A stretch of 64,000 nucleotides of DNA from the NCBI GenBank assembly GCA_030680795.1, contig JAUXUL010000012.1, forward strand, positions 33,873-97,872, in the 5' to 3' direction. Below, in pieces: positions 17,784 to 26,009 of this stretch. The stretch is from Anaerolineales bacterium. Lineage in GTDB: Bacteria; Chloroflexota; Anaerolineae; Anaerolineales; Villigracilaceae. The notes under the pieces are model-generated. The model ran no database searches. It had not been told where the DNA came from and was given only the letters and a program-made list of their open reading frames with translations. A program made the translations under genes and the position numbers. The number at the start of each line of letters is the position of its first letter. Positions within the stretch are counted from its first letter, which is position 1.

Positions 17784-17876
17784 AGGATATTCTCCTTTAG
17801 GAACAAGATAAACTTAATCAGGCTGGGGCTCCCCATTGATTGCAAAGCATCCACGTAAGGGAAATGACTCTGGATA

Positions 17877-17921
17877 AACCTGACAGGTCTCTTCTTGGAT
17901 TCGCGGAGACCTGTCAGGTTA
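17877..17921. repeat. Palindrome at the end of the catabolic gene run
   Basis: Inverted arms aacctgacaggtctc and gagacctgtcaggtt surround a 15-base loop. They resemble the arms of the repeat at about 5061-5155. It lies just past the LeuB-like stop and may end or stabilise the operon mRNA, though no T-run follows on the minus strand. Confidence 0.7.
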
Positions 17922-17931
17922 GTTGGGATTA

Positions 17932-19011
17932 TTACCTCGTGGATCTTTGGATCTGCTGGACGACCATATCGCCCATTTGCGTTGTGCTGATGCCGCTGCG
18001 CGCGTCGGTGGACGGGATTTTTCCGCTGGAAAGCAAATAAGCCACACTGTCTTCAATGCGTTTTGCCGCGGCTTTTTCGCCGAGGTAGTCCATCATCATG
18101 CTCACCGCCATGACCGCCCCAAGCGGACAGGCGACATTCTTCCCGGCGTACTTCGGCGCGGAGCCGTGGATCGGCTCAAACATGGAGGTCTTGCCCGGAT
18201 GCAGGTTGCCCGAGGCGGCGATGCCCATCCCGCCCTGCAGCATGGAACCGAGATCGGTGATGATGTCGCCGAACAGGTTGGTGGTCACGATCACGTCGTA
18301 CCACTCCGGCTTTTTGATCATCCACATCGTACACGCATCCACGTAAGCGTGGTCTTGTTCGATATCCGGGTATTCCTGCCCGACTTCGGCAAAGGTGCGC
18401 GTCCAAATATCGTGCGGACGGATGGCATTGGCTTTATCCACCATGGTCAAACGCCCCGGCCTTTTGCGTTCGGCGGCGCGGGCGCGCGCCAGTTCGAACC
18501 CATAGCGGATGGCGCGCTCCACACCTTTGCGCGTGAAGACGCTTGTGGAGGTCGAGACTTCATCCGGCGTGCCTTTCTTTAGGATGCCGCCAATTTGCGA
18601 ATATTCGCCCTCAGTGTTTTCACGCACGACATAGAAATCAATATCATCAGGACCTTTGCCTTTGAGCGGACAAAGCGCCTCAGCGTAGAGTTTGATCGGG
18701 CGCAGGTTAATGTACAGGTCCAGCCCGAAGCGCAAACCGAGAATGACCGAGCGCTCGACCAATCCCGTTTCCACATCGGGGTGGCCGATCGCGCCGAGGA
18801 AAACCGCGTCCAGGCTGCGCCATTCGTCAATCACTCGATCAGGGACAAGTTCCTTTGTCTTGAGATAATACGTGCCGGAATAAGGGTATTCGATGAAGTT
18901 GCAGTCGAAACCGCCGTCCTTCATTACGGTGCGCAAGGCTTTCAAACCCTCCGCTGCAACTTCAGGACCGATTCCATCCCCGCCAAGAACGCCGATGTTG
19001 TATGTTTTCAT
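17932..19011 (-). CDS. LeuB-like decarboxylating beta-hydroxyacid dehydrogenase
   Basis: A 359-residue member of the isopropylmalate/isocitrate dehydrogenase family, which oxidises a 3-substituted malate with NAD and decarboxylates it (or runs in reverse as a reductive carboxylase). Motifs are LGGDGIGPEV, the substrate helix ERSVILGLRFGLDLYINLRP, VRENTEGEYSQIGG, the metal site TTNLFGDIITDLGSMLQGG, and the NAD loop EPIHGSAPKYAGKN. The substrate helix and the RENTEGEYS motif are nearer the tartrate/D-malate and homoisocitrate branches than a standard leucine enzyme. It is the last gene of a run also holding LeuC, LeuD and LeuA-like genes, so its substrate is probably a 3-aryl- or 3-alkylmalate. 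The substrate is unproven. Confidence 0.88.
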   Translation of the reverse strand: MKTYNIGVLGGDGIGPEVAAEGLKALRTVMKDGGFDCNFIEYPYSGTYYLKTKELVPDRVIDEWRSLDAVFLGAIGHPDVETGLVERSVILGLRFGLDLYINLRPIKLYAEALCPLKGKGPDDIDFYVVRENTEGEYSQIGGILKKGTPDEVSTSTSVFTRKGVERAIRYGFELARARAAERKRPGRLTMVDKANAIRPHDIWTRTFAEVGQEYPDIEQDHAYVDACTMWMIKKPEWYDVIVTTNLFGDIITDLGSMLQGGMGIAASGNLHPGKTSMFEPIHGSAPKYAGKNVACPLGAVMAVSMMMDYLGEKAAAKRIEDSVAYLLSSGKIPSTDARSGISTTQMGDMVVQQIQRSTR

Positions 19012-19038
19012 ATATCTTCTCCATGGTTGATTTTAATG

Positions 19039-19072
19039 AGACCCTAAAGGTTTTACAAACCTTTAGGGTCTG
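19039..19072. repeat. Small palindrome, left of the synthetase-LeuD fusion
   Basis: Arms gaccctaaaggtttt and aaacctttagggtc form a near-perfect hairpin just downstream of the fusion gene. A second copy at 21161 sits just upstream of the same gene. Confidence 0.8.
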
Positions 19073-19075
19073 TAG

Positions 19076-21145
19076 TTAGTTTTGTTTTTCCGCGAGCCTT
19101 TCCTCCGCATAAGCAAGCAGCCCACCCACGTCAATGATGCGCCGCAAAAAATCGGGGAAGGGCACAGCCTGGTATTGCGCGCCAGTCGTCAGGTTACGGA
19201 TGACTCCCGCGGCTGGTTCCACTTCGATCTCATCGCCTTCGTTGATCCCATCCACCGCCTGAGGACATTCCAGGATCGGCAAGCCAATGTTGATGGCGTT
19301 GCGGAAGAAGATGCGCGCAAAGGATTTGGCGATGACCGCCGAGACGCCCGCAGCTTTTATGGTAAGCGGCGCGACCTCACGCGACGATCCACAGCCGAAA
19401 TTTGAATCAGCGACAATGAGATCGCCGCGCTTCATTTTTTGGACGAAGTTCGCGTCGGCGTCTTCCATGCAGTGCAGGGATAGTTCGCGCGGGTCGGCGG
19501 TGTTGCAATGGCGCGCGGGGATGATCGCGTCGGTATCCACGTTTCTGCCAAACTTCCATGCGTGACCGTGAATACGCACTCGCTCGCGCAGGTAATCCTT
19601 TTGCACGGGTCCGCCAGCATGGCGCGGCAGGGCATCAAAGAAAAGGATTCGATCCGGGCGGGCATAATCAGGCAGGCGCGCTTCGGTAAAGGCAAGCACT
19701 TCTTGCGCGGTGAGTTTTGCTTTTTCTTCAGGCACAATGCACGCATAGGTTAACTCACCGAAGATCAAATCTGGGATGCCAACTACTGCCGCGTCTTTGA
19801 CTCCCGGAAGCGAACGCAAGACCATTTCAACATTGCCGGGGTAGATTTTGAATCCGCCGCGAATGATGACTTCATGTTTGCGCCCAACGATACGGACGGG
19901 TCCATCTGCGTCAATGACTGCGAGGTCGCTCGTGCACAGCCAGCCTTCCTTATCCAGGACTTGCGCTGTGTCTTCGGGGTTTTCCCAATATCCCGTCATG
20001 ATGTTGTAGCCGCGCACGCACAGTTCGCCTTCTTCGCCATACGGCAGGGATGCGCCTTCGGCGTTAATGACCTTGAGTTCGATGTCGCCCAATGGGGTTC
20101 CGACTGTTTCCGTGGCGGTGATGGGACCGTCGTCGAGTTGGGTCATTGTGACGGCGGGCGAGGCTTCGGTCAAGCCGTAACCGATCAGCAATTTGAAACC
20201 CATTTCTTCGCGGGCGCGGCGCACGAGTTCGGGAGGGCAAGGCGCGCCTGCCATAACGCCCGTGCGAAGGGTCGCGCATGACGATGCGCGGAAGTCCGCG
20301 TGATTCAATTCGAGCGCGAACATGGTTGGGACACCGGAGAGGATGGTAACGCCGGTCTCTTTGATCAGCCTCAAGGCTTCCCTGGGGCGGTAATGCGGCA
20401 TACAAACCAATTGCGCGCCTGAGACTACGCAGGTAAGCGCGATGGCGGTAATACCGAAGGTGTTGGAAAATGGAATTGTACCGAGGAAAATATCTTCCGC
20501 CGTGCAATCCAAGCGTGAAGCGATATCTGCCGCGTTATGCACCAATCCGCCGTGAGTCAGGATTGCGCCGCGCGGTTCGCCTGAACTACCCAGCGAATGG
20601 ATGATAGCCGCCGCATCATGAGGTTTTGCGACCGATGGTGCAAGGGGCGCGGTATCCCTCAGCAGGCTATCCCAGGAAATGACGCCGTCTTTTTTCTGCG
20701 CCTTGGATGCGGAAGTGGAGATCACAAAGCGCAATTCGGGCAGACTGCCGCGCATGTCCAACGCCATATCGAGATGATCCATGCCGTTGAATTGTTTTTG
20801 ATCAGAAAAGGTGATCAGCGCTTTTGGTTTTGTTTTTGTAAGGCGCGCGAGCGCGCCGGCGCGGTCGCGGCGCACATTGACCGGCACAAGGATCAAACCC
20901 GCTTTGGCGGCGGCAAAGATCGTGATCACGTATGCAGGTGTATTGGGCAGTGTCGCGCCAAGACGATCTCCGGGCTTGAGTCCTAACTCGATCAGTCCCG
21001 CGGCGAGCGAGCAAGCCTGTAGTTCCACGTCTGCATAAGACCAGCGTTCCTTGTCTAGGCGTAAAAAGGTCTGGTTGGAAAAACGCAACGCCTGGACGCT
21101 TAACAATTCGCCAATGGTTGTATTGTGAAATGTTTCATAAGTCAT
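19076..21145 (-). CDS. Fusion: acyl-CoA synthetase (ANL)-like domain + LeuD-like isomerase small subunit
   Basis: A 689-residue fusion. Residues 1-524 are an AMP-binding (ANL) domain with a P-loop-like HSLGSSGEPRGAILTHGG, YGLTEASP, CTSDLAVIDADG and the hinge GRKHEVIIRGGFKIYPG. Residues 525-689 are a complete LeuD/aconitase small subunit (KFGRNVDTDAIIPARHC, DSNFGCGSSREVAPLTIKAA). The C-terminal ANL motif that normally reads TGKxxK is AGGPVQKDYLRE, so the catalytic Lys is Pro513, and the P-loop Lys is Arg. Adenylation may be weak or lost. The swivel domain should pair with the adjacent LeuC-like subunit to interconvert 2- and 3-substituted malates. I know of no standard enzyme with this fusion. 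It may couple isomerisation to CoA activation before cleavage by the HMGL-like protein. Confidence 0.9.
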   Translation of the reverse strand: MTYETFHNTTIGELLSVQALRFSNQTFLRLDKERWSYADVELQACSLAAGLIELGLKPGDRLGATLPNTPAYVITIFAAAKAGLILVPVNVRRDRAGALARLTKTKPKALITFSDQKQFNGMDHLDMALDMRGSLPELRFVISTSASKAQKKDGVISWDSLLRDTAPLAPSVAKPHDAAAIIHSLGSSGEPRGAILTHGGLVHNAADIASRLDCTAEDIFLGTIPFSNTFGITAIALTCVVSGAQLVCMPHYRPREALRLIKETGVTILSGVPTMFALELNHADFRASSCATLRTGVMAGAPCPPELVRRAREEMGFKLLIGYGLTEASPAVTMTQLDDGPITATETVGTPLGDIELKVINAEGASLPYGEEGELCVRGYNIMTGYWENPEDTAQVLDKEGWLCTSDLAVIDADGPVRIVGRKHEVIIRGGFKIYPGNVEMVLRSLPGVKDAAVVGIPDLIFGELTYACIVPEEKAKLTAQEVLAFTEARLPDYARPDRILFFDALPRHAGGPVQKDYLRERVRIHGHAWKFGRNVDTDAIIPARHCNTADPRELSLHCMEDADANFVQKMKRGDLIVADSNFGCGSSREVAPLTIKAAGVSAVIAKSFARIFFRNAINIGLPILECPQAVDGINEGDEIEVEPAAGVIRNLTTGAQYQAVPFPDFLRRIIDVGGLLAYAEERLAEKQN

Positions 21146-21160
21146 GGATAACTCTTTCTT

Positions 21161-21197
21161 TGCGGACCCTAAAGGTTTTGGAAACCTTTAGGGTCAT
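21161..21197. repeat. Small palindrome, right of the synthetase-LeuD fusion
   Basis: Arms gaccctaaaggtttt and aaacctttagggtc repeat the unit at 19039 with only the loop changed. The two copies bracket the fusion gene exactly. Confidence 0.8.
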
Positions 21198-21203
21198 GAT
21201 ATT

Positions 21204-22460
21204 TTACAAATCGGCCGGTGAAATGATTCTTCCCGCAACAGCAGACGCCGCGGCGACATATGGATTCGCAAGATACACTTCGCTTGCAATGTGTCCCATG
21301 CGCCCGCGGAAGTTGCGGTTGCTGGTGGAAACGCAGCGTTCGCCGGCGGCAAGCACGCCCATGTGACCGCCAAGACAAGGTCCGCAAGTGGGAGTGCTGA
21401 CCGAGCAATTGGCTTCGATGAAGATTTCGATCAAGCCTTCACGCAGCGCGTCCAAATAAACCTTTTGCGAGCCGGGGATGATCACTGCGCGCACGCGCGG
21501 ATGTATCTTGCGTCCTTTGAGGATTTCCGCCGCGGCGCGCAGGTCTTCCAGGTTGCCGTTGGTACACATGCCGATCACTGCCTGATTGATTTCCATGTGA
21601 TTTAATACTGAAACCGGTTTGACGTTTTCCGGGATAAAGGGGACTGCGACAAACGGTTCAAAATGGGATACATCAATTTCATGGATGTCAGCATACTCCG
21701 CATCCGCGTCGCTCCGCAGGTAGAGACCGTCGTCCCTGCCGCGCGCACGGACGTACTGTCTTGCCTTTTCATCCGCTTCAAACAGACCCGCTTTCGCTCC
21801 CGCTTCGATTGCCATGTTCGCCATTGAGAAGCGGTCGCTCATGCCCATATTTTCAATCGTTTCACCTGTAAATTCCATGGCTTGATAGCGCGCGCCTTCC
21901 ACGCCAATGCGCGCGATGGTGTGCAGGATCAAGTCCTTGCCACCGACCCATTTTGGCAGTTTGCCGTGATAGATAAACTTCACACTTTCAGGCACTTTCA
22001 TCCACATCTCGCCGATCGCCATCGCTACAGCCGCGTCGGTGGAACCGATCCCCGTACCAAACGCACCGACAAATCCATGCGTGCAGGTGTGCGAATCCGC
22101 GCCTGCGATCAGGTCTCCCGGCGCGATCAATCCCTGCTCGGGCAATAGAATATGCTGGATGCCGGCGCGCCCCACATCGTAAAAGCGGATGCCATGTTTC
22201 TGCGCGAACTCGCGGCATTTCTTGACGATCTCCGCGCTCTTGATGTCTTTCGCAGGCGTGAAGTGATCCATTACGAAGACGATCTTCTTTGGGTCGAAAA
22301 CACGCGCGTTCTTGATCTTTTCAAACTCTTCGATGGCGAGCACGCCCGACAGTTCCGATGCCAGCACCAGGTCCACACGGGCGTTGATGAACTGTCCAGG
22401 CGAGAGATCGGACTGGTCGCATTTAGCGGCGAGAATTTTTTCAGCGAGAGTATGTCCCAT
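21204..22460 (-). CDS. LeuC/homoaconitase-like dehydratase large subunit
   Basis: A 418-residue aconitase-superfamily large subunit of the short prokaryotic type. [4Fe-4S] ligands are visible in GADSHTCTHGFVGAFG and TPTCGPCLGGHMG, and IGMCTNGNLEDLRAAAEIL supplies substrate contacts. With a LeuD-type small subunit it removes and re-adds water across 2-/3-substituted malates. The small subunit is the C-terminal domain of the next gene. LeuC2/HacA types are used for isopropylmalate, homocitrate, citramalate and benzylmalate, so sequence alone does not give the substrate. Its place downstream of an aldehyde:ferredoxin oxidoreductase, in a benzoyl-CoA gene run, argues for an aromatic or other catabolic substrate. 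Leucine synthesis remains the conservative alternative. Confidence 0.9.
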   Translation of the reverse strand: MGHTLAEKILAAKCDQSDLSPGQFINARVDLVLASELSGVLAIEEFEKIKNARVFDPKKIVFVMDHFTPAKDIKSAEIVKKCREFAQKHGIRFYDVGRAGIQHILLPEQGLIAPGDLIAGADSHTCTHGFVGAFGTGIGSTDAAVAMAIGEMWMKVPESVKFIYHGKLPKWVGGKDLILHTIARIGVEGARYQAMEFTGETIENMGMSDRFSMANMAIEAGAKAGLFEADEKARQYVRARGRDDGLYLRSDADAEYADIHEIDVSHFEPFVAVPFIPENVKPVSVLNHMEINQAVIGMCTNGNLEDLRAAAEILKGRKIHPRVRAVIIPGSQKVYLDALREGLIEIFIEANCSVSTPTCGPCLGGHMGVLAAGERCVSTSNRNFRGRMGHIASEVYLANPYVAAASAVAGRIISPADL

Positions 22461-22483
22461 AAACGGTTTCCTTTATGCAATTT

Positions 22484-22579
22484 TATGTCATTGCGAGGGC
22501 GGTGGTTTTCCGTCCGAAGCAATCTCCAATTACGGGGAGATTGCTTCGTCGCTCACTACCGTTCGCTCCTCGCAATGAC
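22484..22579. repeat. REP-like repeat overlapping the 3' end of the AOR gene
   Basis: Opens gtcattgcgagggcggtgg and closes gctcctcgcaatgac with internal gaagcaatctcc and gagattgcttcgtcgc arms. The stop codon and last seven or so codons of the AOR gene lie in its right arm. Confidence 0.85.
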
Positions 22580-24427
22580 GGCGCTTACTTTATCTATCTC
22601 CGCGATCCTTTCAGCGGGGACGCGGCCTTCGCGATCCCAGCCGCGTTCAATGTAATACTCGTCGAGCATGTTCTGGAATTGCTCGCGGTCAACATGATGA
22701 CCCTTGGTCTGGCGCTCGGGCATGGGGTCGTCGAAGTAACGCTTGGGCAGGGTGTCATCGGCGCGCGTCAAGCCAAAGTCCGCGTTGATCAGGCGTTCGG
22801 TATCCAGCGTTCGGCGACCGACGGCGCGCAGAGTCTCAGGCGTATATTCGAAGCCGGTGGAAGCAGCGATCAAATCGCAAAATTCCTCATAGCCCAACAA
22901 ATGCGGACTGTTGAATCCGCGCGTGACGAACCTGCACACACCCAGGCAATCCGATACTGCAAAAATATCGTCGCCCCAAGCGATGATGAGACCTTTATCC
23001 TTATAGCCCGTTGGGTTGGGATCGTTGGCGCGCCCGTAAATTTTTGCCCGCACTTCATCGGGCAGTTTGAAGACTTCAAGCGTGGGACGGTTGCGTAAAT
23101 GATCCGCGCCGCGGCTAGCGACTGCAATCCCCAATGCAAAGCCTTTGAAATATCTCACGTCATGCGGATCGGACTGCGGCAGATTTTTAACGGCGATCAA
23201 ATAATCGCGCGCCTCGGGCGGGAAGAAACGTGCCGCCTGTGTGCTCTCAGCCAGTTTGTCGCCAAAGCCGCGCCGGTATCCGATGTCTTCGATCAAAGCA
23301 TGGACGGTTTCATAATCGCCCCAATTCAGCGGCACGCCGGTCATCGAATCATCGATCAAGCCGCGCTGGTACAACTCAATCGCCCAGCCAAGAATCGTTC
23401 CCGTTGAAGATGCGTCTAGTCCCAAATCGTTAACCAGATTGTTTAATATAATCACTTGCTCAGTGGGCGCAATGCCGAGGTTTGCGCCCAGCAAACCAAT
23501 TGTGGAGTATTCCGGTCCCTCGCCGCCAAGTGTATTGCGATGGCGGCAATGCACAACACAGGATGTGCAGGCAAGCATCTTGTCTGAAAATTTTTCGATC
23601 TCCTCGCCATTGAGCGTGTCTTCGAAAAAATTATCCTGACTGTTGCGGGTACGGATCGCACCGAGTCGGTTGCTGACTTCATATAATAATGGAGTGCCAA
23701 CCTTGCCAAGCACCTGCACGATCTTTGAATTTTTTAAATCACTTTGTTGTTTGACACGCAGCGCGCGTAGCGCCTCTTTTTGCACGACTTCAATCGCTTC
23801 GCCGCCGCGCGCGACGATGGCTTTGAGATTCTTACTGCCCATGACCGCGCCCATGCCGCCGCGTCCCGCCGTGTTCTTTTTGCCCGTCATAATTGAAGCC
23901 ATGCGAACGAGATTTTCTCCCGACGGTCCGATCACTGCGGATACGGTCCCCGCGCCATGCTTCGCTTTGAGTTGGTCCTGCGTTTCGATTATTTTCATCC
24001 CCCACAGTTCATCCGCTGGCAGAATGCTGATTCTTCCATCTTCGAGCAACAGATAAGACGGTTTTTCTGCGCGGCCTAAAATGACCAGCCTCTCAAATCC
24101 CGCTTTACGCATTGCTGCCGCAAAAAAGCCGCCGCAATTTGAGTCTCCCAATATCCCGCTTTCTGGCGAACGCGCCGAGACGTTGAAGCGCGCCGCATTG
24201 GGCGCGATGGTACCGGTCAACAAGCCTGCGCCAATGATGAGCGGGTTGCGCGGATCGAACGCATCAATATCGCGCGGGTCTCCGTGTGCGAGCAGGTAAT
24301 GACGCAGGTACGCCATATTCATTCCGCGCCCGCCCAGATAGGCACGCGTCAATTTGTCAGGAGTGAATGTGATTTTAATTTCGCCATCAGTGAGATTGAT
24401 GATTGCGATGGTTGCCTGATAAATCAC
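22556..24427 (-). CDS. Tungsten-dependent aldehyde:ferredoxin oxidoreductase
   Basis: A 623-residue AOR-family enzyme that oxidises aldehydes to acids (or the reverse) with ferredoxin, using a tungsten bis-pterin and one [4Fe-4S] cluster. Cluster ligands are LACTSCVVHCRHR around residues 284-292 and a distant Cys in DCLGVCRF near 494, as in archaeal AOR. The N-terminal pterin-binding region GGRGMNMAYLRHYLL is clear. I place the start at the GTG at 24427, because it overlaps the MoaD-like stop in TGATGTG exactly as the MoaD-like start overlaps its neighbour. In anaerobic phenylalanine breakdown AOR oxidises phenylacetaldehyde, which suits the aromatic context. Its last residues (VIARSER) are encoded by a REP-like repeat. 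Confidence 0.93.
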   Translation of the reverse strand: MIYQATIAIINLTDGEIKITFTPDKLTRAYLGGRGMNMAYLRHYLLAHGDPRDIDAFDPRNPLIIGAGLLTGTIAPNAARFNVSARSPESGILGDSNCGGFFAAAMRKAGFERLVILGRAEKPSYLLLEDGRISILPADELWGMKIIETQDQLKAKHGAGTVSAVIGPSGENLVRMASIMTGKKNTAGRGGMGAVMGSKNLKAIVARGGEAIEVVQKEALRALRVKQQSDLKNSKIVQVLGKVGTPLLYEVSNRLGAIRTRNSQDNFFEDTLNGEEIEKFSDKMLACTSCVVHCRHRNTLGGEGPEYSTIGLLGANLGIAPTEQVIILNNLVNDLGLDASSTGTILGWAIELYQRGLIDDSMTGVPLNWGDYETVHALIEDIGYRRGFGDKLAESTQAARFFPPEARDYLIAVKNLPQSDPHDVRYFKGFALGIAVASRGADHLRNRPTLEVFKLPDEVRAKIYGRANDPNPTGYKDKGLIIAWGDDIFAVSDCLGVCRFVTRGFNSPHLLGYEEFCDLIAASTGFEYTPETLRAVGRRTLDTERLINADFGLTRADDTLPKRYFDDPMPERQTKGHHVDREQFQNMLDEYYIERGWDREGRVPAERIAEIDKVSAVIARSER

Positions 24428-24428
24428 A

Positions 24429-24680
24429 TCAACCTCCCGCAATCGGCCAGACGAGATGAACGCGCGCATCTTCATTCAACAAATAATCGCGAGACGCTTC
24501 CACATCCCCGATGAAAATGTGGGGCGAGGTTTGGTCGAACTCCACGCCGAGGCTTGGATACTGCTCACGCAGCGCAACCAGCAAATCGTCCACACGTGAG
24601 GCTGGGTTCATGGTCATCACTAATTCGCGGAGTCCGACCGCGCGCCAGAACGGTTCTGCAAGTCTGACGTAAACTTTCAC
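24429..24680 (-). CDS. MoaD/ThiS-like sulfur-carrier protein, coupled to AOR
   Basis: An 83-residue beta-grasp protein ending in the Gly-Gly tail (HLVWPIAGG) that accepts thiocarboxylate sulfur in MoaD and ThiS. The GTG start at 24680 is set by the TGATGTG overlap with the preceding stop and gives a protein starting (M)KVYVRLAEPFWRAVG. Genes of this type often sit directly before AOR and are thought to serve its tungstopterin maturation. Here the same overlap links it to AOR, indicating translational coupling and matched synthesis. No MoeB-like activating enzyme is in the window. Confidence 0.85.
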   Translation of the reverse strand: MKVYVRLAEPFWRAVGLRELVMTMNPASRVDDLLVALREQYPSLGVEFDQTSPHIFIGDVEASRDYLLNEDARVHLVWPIAGG

Positions 24681-24681
24681 A

Positions 24682-25995
24682 TCAAACTCTTTCTCTCTTG
24701 CGCGAGAGTTCGTAATCCAATTCTTCATCGGTGACTTCCTGATTGGCTCTTATGCGGCGACTCATCACGGTAACAATTCTTCTGACGTCTTCATCCGAAA
24801 GCAGGCGATTGGAGCGTTTGGCGACTTCCAGAATTTTTGTTATATAGGTGGGATTTTCCTCGATCTTGTTTTTGCGCAGGAAGAAGCGTACGTTATGTTC
24901 GCCCGATAAGGGTCCGATTTCAATTTCATGGACGCGCCCAACCATGCTGGAAGGCACGCCGCAGTACACATGCTCCGCAAGCCAATTGTCATTCTTGCTA
25001 ATAGCTTTTGCAATTGCCGCGGCGTGAACGCCCGTCGCAGTGCGGAATGAATCGGCGCCGACGACAGGATAATTGAATGGAATGACTGCGCCACATTTTT
25101 CGGAGATCACCTCGCAATATTCGGGGAGTTTGGTCAGATCGCGATCCGCCCAGCCTAGCAAGTTGAGATTGACCAGCAGGAGTTCCATCGGCGTGTTGCC
25201 GCTGCGTTCGCCAATGCCCAACCCGCAGGCGTGGACACGATCTGCCCCCGCTTCGATCGCCGTGAGCGAGTTGACGACATCGAGTCCGCGATCTTTGTGA
25301 CCATGCCAGTCTATGCCAACGTTTGGATCAATTTCATCCACCATTTTGCGCAGGAAAGTGATCAACGCGCGGACGCCGTGCGGGGTGATGTGACCGACCG
25401 TATCCGATGCGCAAATGCGATGCGCGCCCGCGCGGATGGCAGCGGTGTACACCTGGCGCAGGGTCTTGGGCTGGGCGCGGATCGTATCTTCGGTGACGAA
25501 CATGACCGGGAGTCCGTTCTTCACAGCGAAACTCACTGATTCCTCGGTTTGTTTCAACAGGAAGTTAATGTCCCAGCCTTCCGCATATTGACGGATCGGG
25601 CTTGTGCCGACGAAGACAGCGGCTTCGATGGGCACACCGACTTCTTCAGACACATCCACGATGGGTGCGATATCCGAAATGACGGAGCGCGCCGCGCTCT
25701 GGGGCTGGATGGGCATTTTCTGGTTGACGATTTCCTTTGCCAGCACCGTGACGTGGTATTTGAATTTTTCCCCCGCTCCGCACAAGCCCAAATCTGCCGC
25801 GTCTACCCCCAGATCGTTCATCAGATAGAGCAGGTATACCTTGTCCTGAATCTCGGGCTGGATCACGGAAGGGGATTGCAATCCGTCGCGCAGGGTTTCA
25901 TCCGTGACCATGATGCGCTGTTTTGGTTTTTCGGGCGCGTCCACCAGGTTCCAATCGTAGATCAATTCATGGGTTTGATTTGGGTTTGCAGACAT
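24682..25995 (-). CDS. DRE-TIM metallolyase: LeuA/homocitrate synthase-like or HMG-CoA-lyase-like
   Basis: A 437-residue TIM-barrel protein of the HMGL-like family. The ATG at 25995 is preceded by GGAGAG. Seen motifs are the metal/base loop VTDETLRDGLQSP, GIDWHGHKDRGLDVVNSL with the metal His pair, and GIGERSGNTPMELLL. Family members either condense acetyl-CoA with a 2-oxoacid (isopropylmalate, homocitrate or benzylmalate synthase) or cleave an acyl-CoA (HMG-CoA lyase). The regulatory LeuA C-terminal domain is absent, so feedback control by leucine is unlikely. With LeuC, LeuD and LeuB-like genes downstream it makes a full chain-lengthening or, in reverse, chain-shortening set. The direction and substrate are inference. 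Confidence 0.88.
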   Translation of the reverse strand: MSANPNQTHELIYDWNLVDAPEKPKQRIMVTDETLRDGLQSPSVIQPEIQDKVYLLYLMNDLGVDAADLGLCGAGEKFKYHVTVLAKEIVNQKMPIQPQSAARSVISDIAPIVDVSEEVGVPIEAAVFVGTSPIRQYAEGWDINFLLKQTEESVSFAVKNGLPVMFVTEDTIRAQPKTLRQVYTAAIRAGAHRICASDTVGHITPHGVRALITFLRKMVDEIDPNVGIDWHGHKDRGLDVVNSLTAIEAGADRVHACGLGIGERSGNTPMELLLVNLNLLGWADRDLTKLPEYCEVISEKCGAVIPFNYPVVGADSFRTATGVHAAAIAKAISKNDNWLAEHVYCGVPSSMVGRVHEIEIGPLSGEHNVRFFLRKNKIEENPTYITKILEVAKRSNRLLSDEDVRRIVTVMSRRIRANQEVTDEELDYELSRKRERV

Positions 25996-26009
25996 GGTTC
26001 TCTCCTTTT

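Noticed and set aside
17923..18582. Long plus-strand open frame opposite the LeuB-like gene
   Set aside because: It is antisense to a well-supported dehydrogenase; its translation is His/Arg-rich with no family features, the usual shadow of GC-rich coding DNA.
22475..23098. 207-codon plus-strand frame opposite AOR
   Set aside because: It starts in a REP-like repeat and runs antisense to AOR; no motif is seen.
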